Positions 46,547-56,703 are shown, counted from the first letter of the stretch. The stretch is DNA of 63,344 bases from Chloroflexota bacterium (GCA_902810755.1 CADDYT010000013.1:1-63344), one strand, 5' to 3'. A program made the numbers and translations. The notes: generated by a model from the sequence alone, not told the origin.

Positions 46547-48229
46547 ATGCGAGAACAGACACGCACTCGTCCCGTGATATTTTTCATCTTGCTGTGCCTG
46601 CCAGTCCTGTTCATGGCTGCCTGTGGAAGTCCAACTCCAACTCCGCAGAGCAACGCGCCCGCCGCGCCTCCTGACAAACAGGTGCTGCGCTACCCGATTG
46701 GCGCCCCAGATTTCGCATCGCTCGATCCTGCCTTGAGCGATGCATCGACGGATTATACGGCGGTCAGCTTGATTTTTCCCGGTCTGGTACGACTCACCAG
46801 CGACAACTCCGTGGTGCTTGACCTGGCGTCTTCTTACCAGGTGTCCCCGGATGGGCTGTCCTATACCTTTACGCTTCATCCCCACCTGACCTTTAGCGAT
46901 GGCACGCCCCTGACCGCGAGTGATGTCGCCTATAGCATCAACCGTACCCTGACGCCGACAACCGCGTCTCCTACCGCCTCGTTTCTGTCGGCTATCAAAG
47001 ATTTTGTTCCCATGCTCACCGGCAAGATTCATACCCTGATTGGCGATAGCCTGCTGGTGCGCGACCCCCAGACCATTACGATCGTTTTGAGCGTACCCGC
47101 CCCCTATTTTCTGCAAGAACTGGCCGGACTCAATACGCACGTGGTCAATAAAGCACTGATCGCTAAATATGGTACCTCCTGGACGGATCATCTGGAGGAG
47201 GGTGCGGGGGCCGGGATTTTCAAAGTGGCCAGCTACAGCCACACTCAGGGGATGGTGCTGGTTCCCAACCCTGACTACTATGGAGCTAAAGCCCGCCTGC
47301 AGAAGCTCGAATTCTTGCCTTCGGGTGATCCAGCCACCGTGTATAAGGCGTATCTGGCCGGTCAGATTGACTATACCACGATTCCACTTGCCGATCTTGC
47401 CAGCGCCAGATCCCGCAAAGACTACCACCATGCCGCTATTCTGGATATCGATTTCCTGACGCTCAACTTCCTGGCCAAACCTTTCGACAATATCCACATT
47501 CGCCAGGCTTTTGCTCTGGCTATCGATAAGGATATTCTGGCCAGCAAGGTCTTGCATGGTGCGTACACTCCGACCAACCACCTCTTACCACAGGGTATGC
47601 CGGGCTATAATCAGCACTTAACGGGACCGGATGGGGTGAGTAGTACGGCAGGTGACAGGACAAAAGCGCAACAATTGCTGCAACAGGGCCTGCAAGAGGA
47701 GGGATATAGCAGCGCCAGCGCATTACCGACCATTGTCTTTACCTACCCGAACCTCGGTCAGGATTTCCAGAATGTGGCAACGGCGATTGTGCAGCAGTGG
47801 CAAACGGTACTCGGTGTTACAGTACAATTGAAGGTAGAGGCCGCAGATACCTTTGTCTCGCGAGACCTGCCTGCAACTCAGGGACACGCCGGTCCCTTGC
47901 AGGTCTGGTTCCTGGGGTACTCGTATCTCGCCGATCCTTTCTTCTGGCTCAATACCTTCTTTGGCACAGGGGGATCGCTCAACGATGGAAACTATGGGCA
48001 AACGTCTGAACAAAAGGCGGTTCAGCAAGAGTTAGCGACGGCAGCGACGAATAGCAACCCGCAGCAGCGTACGCAACAATACAATGATGCCGAGCAGAAG
48101 ATCGTCAATGATGTGGGCTGGATTCCGCTGGTTCAGGCGGGACTCGACGCCTTGATTAATCCGAAAGTTCAGAATCTCGCTGCGAATGGGCCTACGAAGA
48201 CCTGGAGCGATGTCTACATCTCGCAGTAG
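46547..48229 (+). CDS. ABC transporter oligopeptide-binding lipoprotein
   Basis: 560 residues. A signal peptide ending in the lipobox FMAACGS, a proline/threonine-rich linker, then the SBP_bac_5 family fold (LRYPIGAPDFASLDPALSDA, HPHLTFSDGTPLTASDVAYS, VLVPNPDYYGAKARL, PFDNIHIRQAFALAIDKDIL). The protein captures peptides or similar solutes outside the membrane for a Dpp/Opp-type importer. No permease or ATPase genes accompany it here, so it must pair with a transporter encoded elsewhere. AGGAG precedes the ATG. Next to an S9 peptidase and an amino-acid oxidase. Confidence 0.9.
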   Translation: MREQTRTRPVIFFILLCLPVLFMAACGSPTPTPQSNAPAAPPDKQVLRYPIGAPDFASLDPALSDASTDYTAVSLIFPGLVRLTSDNSVVLDLASSYQVSPDGLSYTFTLHPHLTFSDGTPLTASDVAYSINRTLTPTTASPTASFLSAIKDFVPMLTGKIHTLIGDSLLVRDPQTITIVLSVPAPYFLQELAGLNTHVVNKALIAKYGTSWTDHLEEGAGAGIFKVASYSHTQGMVLVPNPDYYGAKARLQKLEFLPSGDPATVYKAYLAGQIDYTTIPLADLASARSRKDYHHAAILDIDFLTLNFLAKPFDNIHIRQAFALAIDKDILASKVLHGAYTPTNHLLPQGMPGYNQHLTGPDGVSSTAGDRTKAQQLLQQGLQEEGYSSASALPTIVFTYPNLGQDFQNVATAIVQQWQTVLGVTVQLKVEAADTFVSRDLPATQGHAGPLQVWFLGYSYLADPFFWLNTFFGTGGSLNDGNYGQTSEQKAVQQELATAATNSNPQQRTQQYNDAEQKIVNDVGWIPLVQAGLDALINPKVQNLAANGPTKTWSDVYISQ

Positions 48230-48258
48230 AACAGGAAGATAGCTTAGAGGAGTATACG

Positions 48259-50280
48259 ATGTCTGAAGAAAAACGCGCGCTGACCCTGGAGGATTTCTGG
48301 CGGCTCAAGATAGTAGATGATCCACAGCCTTCGCCTGATGGCAGGCAGGTGGCCTATGTCGTGAGTAGCTTTGACGAGGCGAAGAATCAGGTCCACTCGG
48401 CGATCTGGCTGGCCTCATTGGAGGATGGCCAGTGCCAGCAGTTGACCGGCGGCGAGAGCCAGGATATGCAGCCGCGCTGGTCGCCCGATGGCACGCGGTT
48501 GGCCTTTGTCTCGACGCGCCACGAGGGAAAGCCGCAGATCTTTCTTATCCCGGTTGCTGGTGGCGAGGCGCGGCGGCTGACCGACGTGGCCGATGGCGCA
48601 ACCTTGCCGCTCTGGTCGCCCGATGGCAGGCAGATTTGCTACACTTCAACGCCGGAAATGGATCGGCAGAAGGTGCCGCAGGAAGTGGCCTGGTTCGAGG
48701 CGCACAGCGAGGTGGATAAAAGCACGCCGCGCCTGCGCCGCCAGCGCGAACTCCTCTCGCGCCTCGACGGGCGTGGCTACATCGAGCGCCGCGCCCGGCT
48801 CTTCGTCCTCTCCCTGGATGCTACGAAGGCCGAACCGTGCCAGCTTACCGATGGCGATTTTGACGCAGCCCAGGCAGCCTGGTCGCCCGATGGCGCGCTG
48901 ATAGCGTTTGTGGCGAACCGTTCCGACAACGCCAACGCCAGCCTGGCCAGCGATATCTGGACGGTCGCGGTTGAGAGTGGCGAGCTGCATCGCCTCACCA
49001 ATGGTGATCTCAGCGCCATGTTTCCGGCCTGGTCGCCCGATGGGGAACGCATCGCGTTTGTGGCGGAGCATCCCTTGAACGCCCGCCGCGACTACGAAGA
49101 CCCGCACCTCTGGCTGGTGTCGCGTTCTGGCGGTGACCAGCGCGACCTCATGGGCCATCTCGATCGCACCCTATCCGCGCTGCAGCCCGACTATCACTTC
49201 GGCGCGGATGCCACACCCGTCTGGAGCCAGGATGGGCAAACACTCTACTTTGTGAGTGCCGAGCATGGGTCAAACGCGATCTTCGCGCTCGCGGTCGAGA
49301 CTGGCGATTGCTGGCGCGTTTCGTCCACCAACGCCGATATCGTTTCGCTGAAAAGCGTGGAGGTGAGACAGATGTTCGTGGGCGTGGCGGCAACGCCAGA
49401 GCAACCCTACGACCTTTTCACCCTTCCTTACAGCGGCGGTGAGCTTCAGCCGCTTGTTGCCACCAATCAGGCGCTACTCGCGGAAGTACGCATTGTGCCG
49501 ACCGAGCGTATCAGCTTTACGGGACCCGACGGCTGGGAGATCGAGGGCTGGCTTGTTAAGCCGCTGGAAGCCAGAACGCCCTATCCGCTGATTCTCCATG
49601 TTCACGGTGGGCCATACAGCGCGTGGGGCCACAGTTTCTACTTCCAGGCGCAGGCGCTGGCAGGCGCGGGTTATGCTTCGCTTTACATCAATCCACGCGG
49701 CAGCAAGGGCTATCACGGGGCCTTTACGCTGGCGGCGGACTGGGGTGAGAAGGATTTCCTCGACCTGATGGCGGGCGTCGATGCCGTGCTGGCAATGGGC
49801 GAGGTCGATCCCCAGCGGCTTGGCATCACCGGCATCTCCTACGGCGGCTTTATGACCAACTGGGCGCTGGGGCATACCGACCGCTTTGCTGCCGCCGTCT
49901 CAGTGAATGGCGTCTCCAACCTGATCAGCATGTACGGAACAAGCGATCTGGGGGCGCTCTGGCTTGGCACCCAGTACGGGCATTTCTGGGAAAATGAGGA
50001 GACCTGGCAATGGTATCGCGCCCACTCGCCGATTACCTACGTGGATCGCATCTCAACGCCCCTGCTTCTCCTTCAATCCGAAAACGACTATCGCTGCCCT
50101 GTTGAGCAGGGAGAACAACTCTTCTCCGCTCTCTGCGCCCGCCGACAGACAGTAGAGCTGATTCGCTTTCCCAATGCCAGCCACGTGATTGTCGAAACCG
50201 CCAGCCCGCACCATCGCTATTTCCAGTGGAAGCTGACCCTGGACTGGTTTGAGACGTACCTCAAACCACGCGGCCAATGA
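48259..50280 (+). CDS. S9 family prolyl oligopeptidase/acylaminoacyl peptidase
   Basis: 673 residues. The N-terminal ~400 residues are a beta-propeller of TolB/WD40-like repeats (WSPDGTRLAFVST, WSPDGALIAFVAN, WSPDGERIAFVAE). The C-terminal alpha/beta hydrolase carries the nucleophile S527 in GISYGGF, and the histidine H642 in NASHVIVE; LHVHGGPYSAWGHSF is the family's oxyanion region. It removes peptides or acylated residues from short peptides in the cytoplasm, as no signal peptide is seen. GAGGAG lies 8 bases before the ATG. It sits 29 bases after the peptide-binding protein and 15 before the oxidase, consistent with one operon. Confidence 0.9.
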   Translation: MSEEKRALTLEDFWRLKIVDDPQPSPDGRQVAYVVSSFDEAKNQVHSAIWLASLEDGQCQQLTGGESQDMQPRWSPDGTRLAFVSTRHEGKPQIFLIPVAGGEARRLTDVADGATLPLWSPDGRQICYTSTPEMDRQKVPQEVAWFEAHSEVDKSTPRLRRQRELLSRLDGRGYIERRARLFVLSLDATKAEPCQLTDGDFDAAQAAWSPDGALIAFVANRSDNANASLASDIWTVAVESGELHRLTNGDLSAMFPAWSPDGERIAFVAEHPLNARRDYEDPHLWLVSRSGGDQRDLMGHLDRTLSALQPDYHFGADATPVWSQDGQTLYFVSAEHGSNAIFALAVETGDCWRVSSTNADIVSLKSVEVRQMFVGVAATPEQPYDLFTLPYSGGELQPLVATNQALLAEVRIVPTERISFTGPDGWEIEGWLVKPLEARTPYPLILHVHGGPYSAWGHSFYFQAQALAGAGYASLYINPRGSKGYHGAFTLAADWGEKDFLDLMAGVDAVLAMGEVDPQRLGITGISYGGFMTNWALGHTDRFAAAVSVNGVSNLISMYGTSDLGALWLGTQYGHFWENEETWQWYRAHSPITYVDRISTPLLLLQSENDYRCPVEQGEQLFSALCARRQTVELIRFPNASHVIVETASPHHRYFQWKLTLDWFETYLKPRGQ

Positions 50281-50295
50281 TTGAGAAAGCAGGGG

Positions 50296-51261
50296 ATGAT
50301 GAATATTCTTGTGCTTGGTTGTGGCGTCTCTGGCCTCACGACAGGTTTATGTCTGCTTGAGGCTAACTACAGTGTCACCATCTGGGCCAGGGATCTTCCG
50401 CCGCAGACCACTTCGAACGTGGCTGCGGCGGTCTGGCTGCCGTTCAAAGCCTTCCCTGTTGAGCGCGTGACCGCGTGGGGGAAGACGACATATCAGTGTT
50501 TCAAGGCACTCCAGGCCGAGCGAGAGAGCGGCGTCTTCATGGCTGATGTACTTGATCTCAAAACGAACCCTTGCCCCGATCCCTGGTGGGTTTCGGCGGT
50601 TGAGAACTTTCGGCACGCGGGCCAGGACGAGTTGCCCCCTGGCTATGCCGATGGCTTTGCCTTTGAGGCTCCGGTGATTGATACGCACGTCTACCTCGAC
50701 TATTTGTTATGCCGCTTCCAGGCACGTGGGGGACGGGTCTATCAGCGCGCCATTGCCAGTCTGTCAGAAGCTTTTGCCGAGTGCAATATCGTCATCAATT
50801 GTACCGGGCTGGGCGCGCGCGAACTGGTGGGCGATCAGGACTTGCACGCGGCGCGCGGCCAGGTAGTACGGGTCCGGCATAATGGTTTCCGTCAGGTGCT
50901 GATTGATGAACACAACCTCGATCAGCTTACCTATATCGTTCCCCGCAGGCACGACATCGTACTTGGAGGGACCTATGAAGAGCGGAACGAAAGTACCGCG
51001 CTCGATCCTGAGACAACACAGGCTATTCTGCGGCGTTGTGCGCAGCTCGTCCCTGCCTTTGCCGCGTTCGCGCCGGACGATATCGTGAGTGTGGGCTGCG
51101 GGCTGCGCCCTGCGCGTTCGACGGTGCGGCTTGAAGCGGAGCGCCCTGCTCCCCAACAACTGCTCATCCACAACTACGGGCATGGAGGGGCAGGAATCAC
51201 TCTCTCATGGGGATGTGCAATGGACGTCGTAGCATTGCTCACAGGCATCCTTTCAGCCTGA
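50296..51261 (+). CDS. FAD-dependent D-amino-acid oxidase-like enzyme
   Basis: 321 residues from MMNILVLGCGVSGLTTGLCL, which carries the FAD-binding GxGxxG-type turn. TTSNVAAAVWLPFKAFPVER and the C-terminal CGLRPARSTVRLEAERPA, HNYGHGGAGITLSWGCA are the typical DAAO segments, with the arginine of GLRP placed to bind a substrate carboxylate. Expected reaction is oxidation of a D-amino acid to the imino acid with H2O2 release; ThiO-like glycine oxidation is an alternative. The two adjoining ATGs (50296, 50299) cannot be told apart. It closes the peptide-use run. Confidence 0.87.
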   Translation: MMNILVLGCGVSGLTTGLCLLEANYSVTIWARDLPPQTTSNVAAAVWLPFKAFPVERVTAWGKTTYQCFKALQAERESGVFMADVLDLKTNPCPDPWWVSAVENFRHAGQDELPPGYADGFAFEAPVIDTHVYLDYLLCRFQARGGRVYQRAIASLSEAFAECNIVINCTGLGARELVGDQDLHAARGQVVRVRHNGFRQVLIDEHNLDQLTYIVPRRHDIVLGGTYEERNESTALDPETTQAILRRCAQLVPAFAAFAPDDIVSVGCGLRPARSTVRLEAERPAPQQLLIHNYGHGGAGITLSWGCAMDVVALLTGILSA

Positions 51262-51319
51262 TCTAAACACCCATGGCGAAAGTAGCAATTCGGCACGTGC
51301 GCATGCAGCAGCGGTCGGT

Positions 51320-51985
51320 TCATGGCCGTTTGTCGAGTACCGTCTGGAAAGCGCGTATCATCTCTGCCATCGCCTGTAGCGAACGCAGCGCGTCGGTACC
51401 GATTTCCAGTGAATGGTTGGCCTGTTCGATTGCCAGCACTTTGCCTCTATCGCCAATCGCGGCCTGAATTTCCGCTATCTGCGTGGGATTGTAATAGGGG
51501 TCTGCCGTGCCGATGGTGACGAGTGTCGGCTCTGGCGCCTGTTTCATCTGTGTGCGTACTCGCTCAAAGCTGAGGACAGGCGTCAACCAGGCAGTCAGGA
51601 CGGGTTTCGGGAGAGACAGGGTAGGAAGCAGGTGGGCCATGACCATCGTGCCGAGCGATTTGCCGACCAGCGCGATACGCTGATAGGCTCGCTGGCTCAT
51701 GAGCGCCCTGTATGCGGCCTCAGCGTCGGCGATGCTGCATTGTAACAGTTCTTGATCGGCAAGCGAGGAGAAGCCGGGATGTTGGGTGTATTCCACGCAC
51801 AGCACATCCATGCCCCGTGCCAGCAGTTCGAGTCGGGGGTAGCTGAGTACCGGCCCCTGGCAGCTATAACCCCTGCCCGGCAGCACAAGCGCCGCCTGCT
51901 CTGCTGGCTCGTCTTGCTGAAAAAAGAGATTGGGTACCGCTTCCTGCCGGTATCCCTGAACATCAAGCGTTCGCAGCGAGTACAT
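51320..51985 (-). CDS. Small alpha/beta hydrolase
   Basis: 221 residues. ALVLPGRGYSCQGPV gives the oxyanion region, VGKSLGTMVM the nucleophile elbow (serine in GKSLG), and ANHSLEIG the catalytic histidine, so a dienelactone-hydrolase-like esterase fold is expected. No signal peptide. Substrate unknown. The start codon follows the stop of the upstream DUF2330 gene with no gap (TAAATG), so the two are translated together from the minus strand. It converges on the oxidase gene. Confidence 0.8.
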   Translation of the reverse strand: MYSLRTLDVQGYRQEAVPNLFFQQDEPAEQAALVLPGRGYSCQGPVLSYPRLELLARGMDVLCVEYTQHPGFSSLADQELLQCSIADAEAAYRALMSQRAYQRIALVGKSLGTMVMAHLLPTLSLPKPVLTAWLTPVLSFERVRTQMKQAPEPTLVTIGTADPYYNPTQIAEIQAAIGDRGKVLAIEQANHSLEIGTDALRSLQAMAEMIRAFQTVLDKRP

Positions 51986-53311
51986 TTATACACTCCCTTC
52001 TGATGGTTTTGATGATTCTGGTGGCTCCTGTGGCGCCGCTTCCTGTTTCTGCGCTCTGCGCGCTATTCTCAACACGACGAGAAACGCGCCGACGAGTGCA
52101 AGGACGATGAAGAGAATGCAGCAGCAGAAGAACAGGCTGGCATCGATGCCGGAGGAAATCTGGCCGAGCCAGCTATTGAACGGGTCGCAGGTAACGGCAG
52201 GCGTTACCGTGTGGAAATTGCTTACAGTTGGCAGACCGCTCTTTGCCGTAAAGATGGGGTCAAGCAGCATCTGATCGGCTGAAAGGCGCGTATAGAGGCG
52301 TGTCACGTAGCCATAGGACTGCTTCAGTTGGGCCAGTTCCACAGGCTCGTTCATGTAGAGCGAACTGGTCGGCTGAGCATAATCGGTGATGAAGGCGTGG
52401 CCACCGGCATGACTTACCGCGCCGTCGACCAGCTGCGTGTAGTTGCCGCCCGGATAGGGGTCGCTGGTGAACTGGCTATCTTGCAGCACGACGGACTGGT
52501 AATTCTGTGGCACGAAGCGGCTGGAAGCGAAAATCCAGACAAGCACGCCAGTGTGAGGCTGTGTGGCGACGGCAGCCAGACGCATGGGAATCATAATCTG
52601 CGCAGGCGTCACATCGCCGGGCAACTTCTCCGTCAGCTTGACCGGCGTAATATCCTGCACGCCCGCTGATGGCTGCAACTTGAGCGCGAGAAACTTCATA
52701 TGCGCCTGGATATAGGGCTGGATCAGCGATTGTGTGCTATCCGGCACGTGATAGTGATTGCTTTGCAGCCATTTCACCAGCGCCTGCGGGTCGCTGGAAC
52801 CGATGACATTATAGGCATACGGGCCAACAGTTCCTGTGCCATAGACGCTGACGCGAGCCTGGGGAGGAGGCGCGCCAGCATTATTGCCGCCAAAACTGGG
52901 GCTGAACCCACACGGCGCCGCTTCGCCTGTCACAAAGGTCGGGGCCGTCGCCCGATCCAGATTGCTGAAAAGGCTCATCGGCGCCGTCTCAACTGTGGGA
53001 ACAGATATCACAGGCAGCACCCAGGCAAAGTTGCTCGCACTCCCACTGTAATTAATCTCCTCGTACAGCGTCACTTTTCCCGGATCAACCGCGAAGATCA
53101 TACGCTCAATACTCTGATCTACCGCCCCCTGCGCCGTAAATAGCCCACCACAGGCAAACGCGGGCAAGGGGGCCAGTAACAGGCAAAATAACGCAATGAC
53201 CGTTGCAAACAGACCCGGCAGCATCTTTCCCCGGCGCCCGGTTTTTCTTATAGCCATAAAACTATGCGTGCTTCGCATGCGACGTGTCTGCATAAAACTA
53301 TTCCTCTGCAT
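51986..53311 (-). CDS. DUF2330 domain membrane protein
   Basis: 441 residues. An N-terminal signal (LPGLFATVIALFCLLLAPLP then AFACGGLF) is followed by the DUF2330 region (MIFAVDPGKVTLYEEINYSG, FAWVLPVISVPTVETAPMSL) and a C-terminal membrane helix (ASLFFCCCILFIVLALVGAF) with a short basic tail. The bulk is therefore outside the membrane. The cysteines in FACGG and CGFSP may form a disulphide. Several ATGs are possible; the one at 53311 has GAGG five bases upstream, and one at 53293 is also well placed because AGAGGAATAG is duplicated there. Family function is unknown. Confidence 0.82.
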   Translation of the reverse strand: MQRNSFMQTRRMRSTHSFMAIRKTGRRGKMLPGLFATVIALFCLLLAPLPAFACGGLFTAQGAVDQSIERMIFAVDPGKVTLYEEINYSGSASNFAWVLPVISVPTVETAPMSLFSNLDRATAPTFVTGEAAPCGFSPSFGGNNAGAPPPQARVSVYGTGTVGPYAYNVIGSSDPQALVKWLQSNHYHVPDSTQSLIQPYIQAHMKFLALKLQPSAGVQDITPVKLTEKLPGDVTPAQIMIPMRLAAVATQPHTGVLVWIFASSRFVPQNYQSVVLQDSQFTSDPYPGGNYTQLVDGAVSHAGGHAFITDYAQPTSSLYMNEPVELAQLKQSYGYVTRLYTRLSADQMLLDPIFTAKSGLPTVSNFHTVTPAVTCDPFNSWLGQISSGIDASLFFCCCILFIVLALVGAFLVVLRIARRAQKQEAAPQEPPESSKPSEGSV

Positions 53312-53436
53312 CTATTCCTCTGCATCAGAGCATATTATTCTTTGTGGCTGTTCCATATTACCTGTTTCATTACCCGGAAGCAAGGTGTCTTACGATTTCC
53401 TTTGGGTGGTGAAGATATATGCTTATGGCCGGAGTA

Positions 53437-54960
53437 TCAGGGAAAATGCCAGAGCAAAGCGCCGTCACTGGCTTGCAGGGCGTTGACGTTACCGTCTTGT
53501 GAACTGACAAAGATAAGGCCATTGTTGGCGGTCAGCAGCGTAATGGGGGTGGGCGATTTGTAGTACCAGAGCATGGTGCCGTCGCTCAGGCGCAGGGCTT
53601 CCATCGAAGTATCGTCCAGGCTGATGTAGGCGATATTGCCGGTGACGCTCGGACGGAAGAGCAGGTAGTTCAGGCTGCCCGTCTCGTAGACCCAGAGCAG
53701 GGAGCCGGTTTTCGCCTGCAAGGCGGTGAGGATTTTATCCATCAGATTCGGTCCGCCCGGCGAGATGACGTAGACGGTGTTGCCGATGATCTGTGGGGGC
53801 CAGAGCATGAAGGCAGGGGGCAGGTAACGCCAGAGAAAAGCGCCATCGCTTGCCCTCAATGCCTCCAGCGAATTATCGGCGGCGTTGACATACAGGATGC
53901 CGTTCTGCACGAGGGGCTGAGTGGTGATAACGCCAATATTCTTATAGTCATGAAGGAGTGTGCCATCGCTGGCGCGCAGGGCGCTCATGGTGCCGCCTTT
54001 CTGACTGACGTAGACCGCTCCATCCTGCACCAGCGCGGGCCAGAGCGGACCGCTGCCGGGGTGGTATTGCCAGCGCAATTTGCCATCGCTGGCGCGCAAG
54101 GCTTTGATCGCGCCATGCTGGTCGTCGATATATACCACTCCCTGCTCTATCGCTGGTAGTCCGAAGCCAGTTTCATCGGCCTGATAGCGATACGACCAGA
54201 GGTAGCGGCCATCACTGGCGCGCAGGACGTGCAGGGTATTGTCCTCTGAAAGCAGGTAGACGAAGCCGCCAACCGCTTCGATGGCTGTGAACGGGCCAGA
54301 ATTGTCACTGCGCTGGTTAGCAGCATATTGCCAGAGCAGAAAGCCGTCGCGAGCGCGCAGGGCATAGACCACGTCACCGCCGTGACCGCTCACGTAGAGC
54401 GTCCCGTTGCTGAGGATGGGGGCGAGCGGGCCTGGGTAGGGAATGCTCTGGCCCCAGAGAACGGCGCCGCTGCTGGCGCCCAGGGCCATCACAAAGCCAT
54501 AGACTCCGCTCTGGTTGACTGAAACAAGGTACACGGTGCCGTCGGCGACCTGAACGGAAACGCGCGTAGGAGCTTTGAAATGCCAGAGTTGCGTGCCATT
54601 CCTGGCCCTCAATGCGTAGAGCATGCCATCCGGCGTACTGATAAAGGTGATCCCGTTTTCGCTGCTTACCTGTGCTATCTTTGCCGAGACGGGTAGCGAG
54701 AGGGAGACCTTTCCGGGTTTTGCAGGTTGAGCAGTCGGCGATGGCAGGACAGGCTTGATGATGAGAACGAGCAGCACAAGGGCGGCAACGAGCGTTGAGA
54801 ATGCCAGCCAGATTCGAGTACGTGGTGAAAGGCGCAGGTGTTGTCCATGATCTGCCATTGTCCCTGTACCGCTGAGGTGCTTGCCCTCACTGCTGGCATC
54901 CAGATCAACAATCTCAATGTCGTCACTCTCGTTGAAAGGCTGATCATCGAAGTTTTTCAT
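53437..54960 (-). CDS. Membrane-anchored PQQ-type beta-propeller protein
   Basis: 507 residues. An acidic cytoplasmic N-terminus, one membrane helix (IWLAFSTLVAALVLLVLIIK, about residues 50-70) and then about nine repeats of the form ALRASDGxLLWxY with a VYV strand between, the pattern of PQQ-binding-like (quinoprotein/BamB-like) propellers. The lack of metal and quinone ligand residues in most repeats suggests a structural or binding role rather than dehydrogenase activity. AGGAG lies 5-6 bases before the ATG. No partner enzyme adjoins it. Confidence 0.87.
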   Translation of the reverse strand: MKNFDDQPFNESDDIEIVDLDASSEGKHLSGTGTMADHGQHLRLSPRTRIWLAFSTLVAALVLLVLIIKPVLPSPTAQPAKPGKVSLSLPVSAKIAQVSSENGITFISTPDGMLYALRARNGTQLWHFKAPTRVSVQVADGTVYLVSVNQSGVYGFVMALGASSGAVLWGQSIPYPGPLAPILSNGTLYVSGHGGDVVYALRARDGFLLWQYAANQRSDNSGPFTAIEAVGGFVYLLSEDNTLHVLRASDGRYLWSYRYQADETGFGLPAIEQGVVYIDDQHGAIKALRASDGKLRWQYHPGSGPLWPALVQDGAVYVSQKGGTMSALRASDGTLLHDYKNIGVITTQPLVQNGILYVNAADNSLEALRASDGAFLWRYLPPAFMLWPPQIIGNTVYVISPGGPNLMDKILTALQAKTGSLLWVYETGSLNYLLFRPSVTGNIAYISLDDTSMEALRLSDGTMLWYYKSPTPITLLTANNGLIFVSSQDGNVNALQASDGALLWHFP

Positions 54961-55010
54961 GGTTCTCCTGCTTTTGCCAGAACGCTACCAGCACTATTAT
55001 GAGCTAAGTG

Positions 55011-56657
55011 TCAGTGTTTTTGCAAATGGTGAATCTTCAATGCGATTTGCAGCGAGAGACGCAATTCGGGATCTTCGAGCGAGCGGCCCAGGATTTCTTC
55101 GATGCGTCCCAGGCGGTAGAGCAGGGAGTTGCGGTGGAAATGCATGGTGCGCGCCGTCTCGCTGAGGTTGCCGTTGCAGCGGAAGTAACCTTCCAGCGTC
55201 TCGATCAGCATGCCGTCACCGCGTGTATCGGCTTGCAGGAGCGGGCCGAGGGTCTCTTGATAGAAGCTGTTGAGTTCTTCCTGCCCGTCCAGATAGAAGA
55301 GCAGCCGGTAGACGCCGAGGCGAGCGAAGGAATGTAATTTTTCTTCGCCGAAGAGCCGCCGCCCGATTTCCAGCGCCCGTTGCGCCTCACGGTAGGCTTC
55401 CGGGATGCCTTGCAGGTTCGCAGCCACACGCCCGATGCCGCCGGAAAAGACGGGTAGAGGAGTGTTGCTCCCGTTGCGACCACCGGATCGCAAACGGTTA
55501 TAGACGCGCTCTACACGGGCAAAAAGTGCGTCCTCCTGGTTGCGTTCGTGGCTCTCGCCTGCCGCGTACTCACCATTGGTGGCGGGCAGCAGGGCCGTCA
55601 CACGCCGTGTTTCAACCAGTATCCAGCCGGTTGGCCAGCCGCGCAGCAGTTCTTCGCGCAGCCGTTTACCCCATTGCGTCTTCAGACTGCCTGCTGCATA
55701 ATCAGGCTCGTTGGGCGAGAGTTCAAACATGACCACGACGTGTGGCAAGGTCAGATCGTAGCCGAGCAGGCGCGCGCGGGCCAGCATCTCCTCCGGTTGC
55801 TGGTAGTTGGCCTGCACGACATCCATGAACGCCTCGGCCTGATAGCGGCTCTCAACCTCGCTGCGTTCGCGCGCGCGGGCAAACTCGATGGCCAGAATCG
55901 GGGCCACCTGTCCCAGAATAATGCGTTCCAGATAATCGAAGTCGCCATCTTTGCCAACCAGCGAGAGCGAGCCGACGACTTCGTGCCGGATGAGAATGGG
56001 CGCGACAATGCGTGTCAGGCTCTGCTGCCAGAGTTCCTCGTTGCTGAGTGGCTCCGGGAGTTCGGGCTGTTCGCCGCCGGGTGGGGGAATGACAAAGAGC
56101 GTCTTCTGTTCCGCATCCTGCACGACAACCAGTTTGCCGCAGTTGCGCGCTAGCTCTTCGCATACTCCCTGGATTCCAGCCCCCTGAATGCTGAGCTGCA
56201 TCAGACGACGAGATATCTCAGATGCTTTGCGCTCGATCTCGCCGCGAAAGCTGACGACGAAGGTGATGACCTCGCGTTCGATCTCTTCAAGCGGGGCTGA
56301 AAGGGGCAGCAGGATCAGTGGCAGGTGGAGCTGATCGGCGATGGCGCAGGCCTCCTGTCCCAGCGCCTCTATTGAGGGCGCGCCCACGGCGACAGCCGCC
56401 ACGCCTTCCTGTTGCAGGCTTTGCAGTAGATGTGGCAACGTTTCATCGAGCCGCCGTAGCTGGGGTAGTGTTAAAAGGGCAAGTTCGCCCCCATGCACGC
56501 TATCAAAGGCCGGCAAGCGTGCGCGCATCCGGCAGGACCATGTAACCCGGCGTTCCAATCCTCCTGCGCCCGCCACCAGTTGCGCATCGCGCGACGTGAG
56601 TAGCGTGAGGATATTGCGAACGGAAGCCGATGATATCGGGGGTTGCGAACTGCTCAT
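55011..56657 (-). CDS. PucR family transcriptional regulator
   Basis: 548 residues. The N-terminal PucR domain (VRNILTLLTSRDAQLVAGAG, LELALLTLPQLRR region) is followed by a GAF/GGDEF-like middle (FARLGVYRLLFYLDGQEELN) and the C-terminal helix-turn-helix (LEGYFRCNGNLSETARTMHF, HRNSLLYRLGRIEEILG) typical of PucR/CdaR proteins. Such regulators control purine, amino-acid or sugar-acid catabolic genes; the target here is unknown and no such catabolic genes adjoin. It lies 55 bases downstream of a 40-codon gene and may be transcribed independently. Confidence 0.88.
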   Translation of the reverse strand: MSSSQPPISSASVRNILTLLTSRDAQLVAGAGGLERRVTWSCRMRARLPAFDSVHGGELALLTLPQLRRLDETLPHLLQSLQQEGVAAVAVGAPSIEALGQEACAIADQLHLPLILLPLSAPLEEIEREVITFVVSFRGEIERKASEISRRLMQLSIQGAGIQGVCEELARNCGKLVVVQDAEQKTLFVIPPPGGEQPELPEPLSNEELWQQSLTRIVAPILIRHEVVGSLSLVGKDGDFDYLERIILGQVAPILAIEFARARERSEVESRYQAEAFMDVVQANYQQPEEMLARARLLGYDLTLPHVVVMFELSPNEPDYAAGSLKTQWGKRLREELLRGWPTGWILVETRRVTALLPATNGEYAAGESHERNQEDALFARVERVYNRLRSGGRNGSNTPLPVFSGGIGRVAANLQGIPEAYREAQRALEIGRRLFGEEKLHSFARLGVYRLLFYLDGQEELNSFYQETLGPLLQADTRGDGMLIETLEGYFRCNGNLSETARTMHFHRNSLLYRLGRIEEILGRSLEDPELRLSLQIALKIHHLQKH

Positions 56658-56703
56658 ATTCCATGCTTATCGAGCGAACAGGGCGTTGGTTAGCAACAGG
56701 AAA

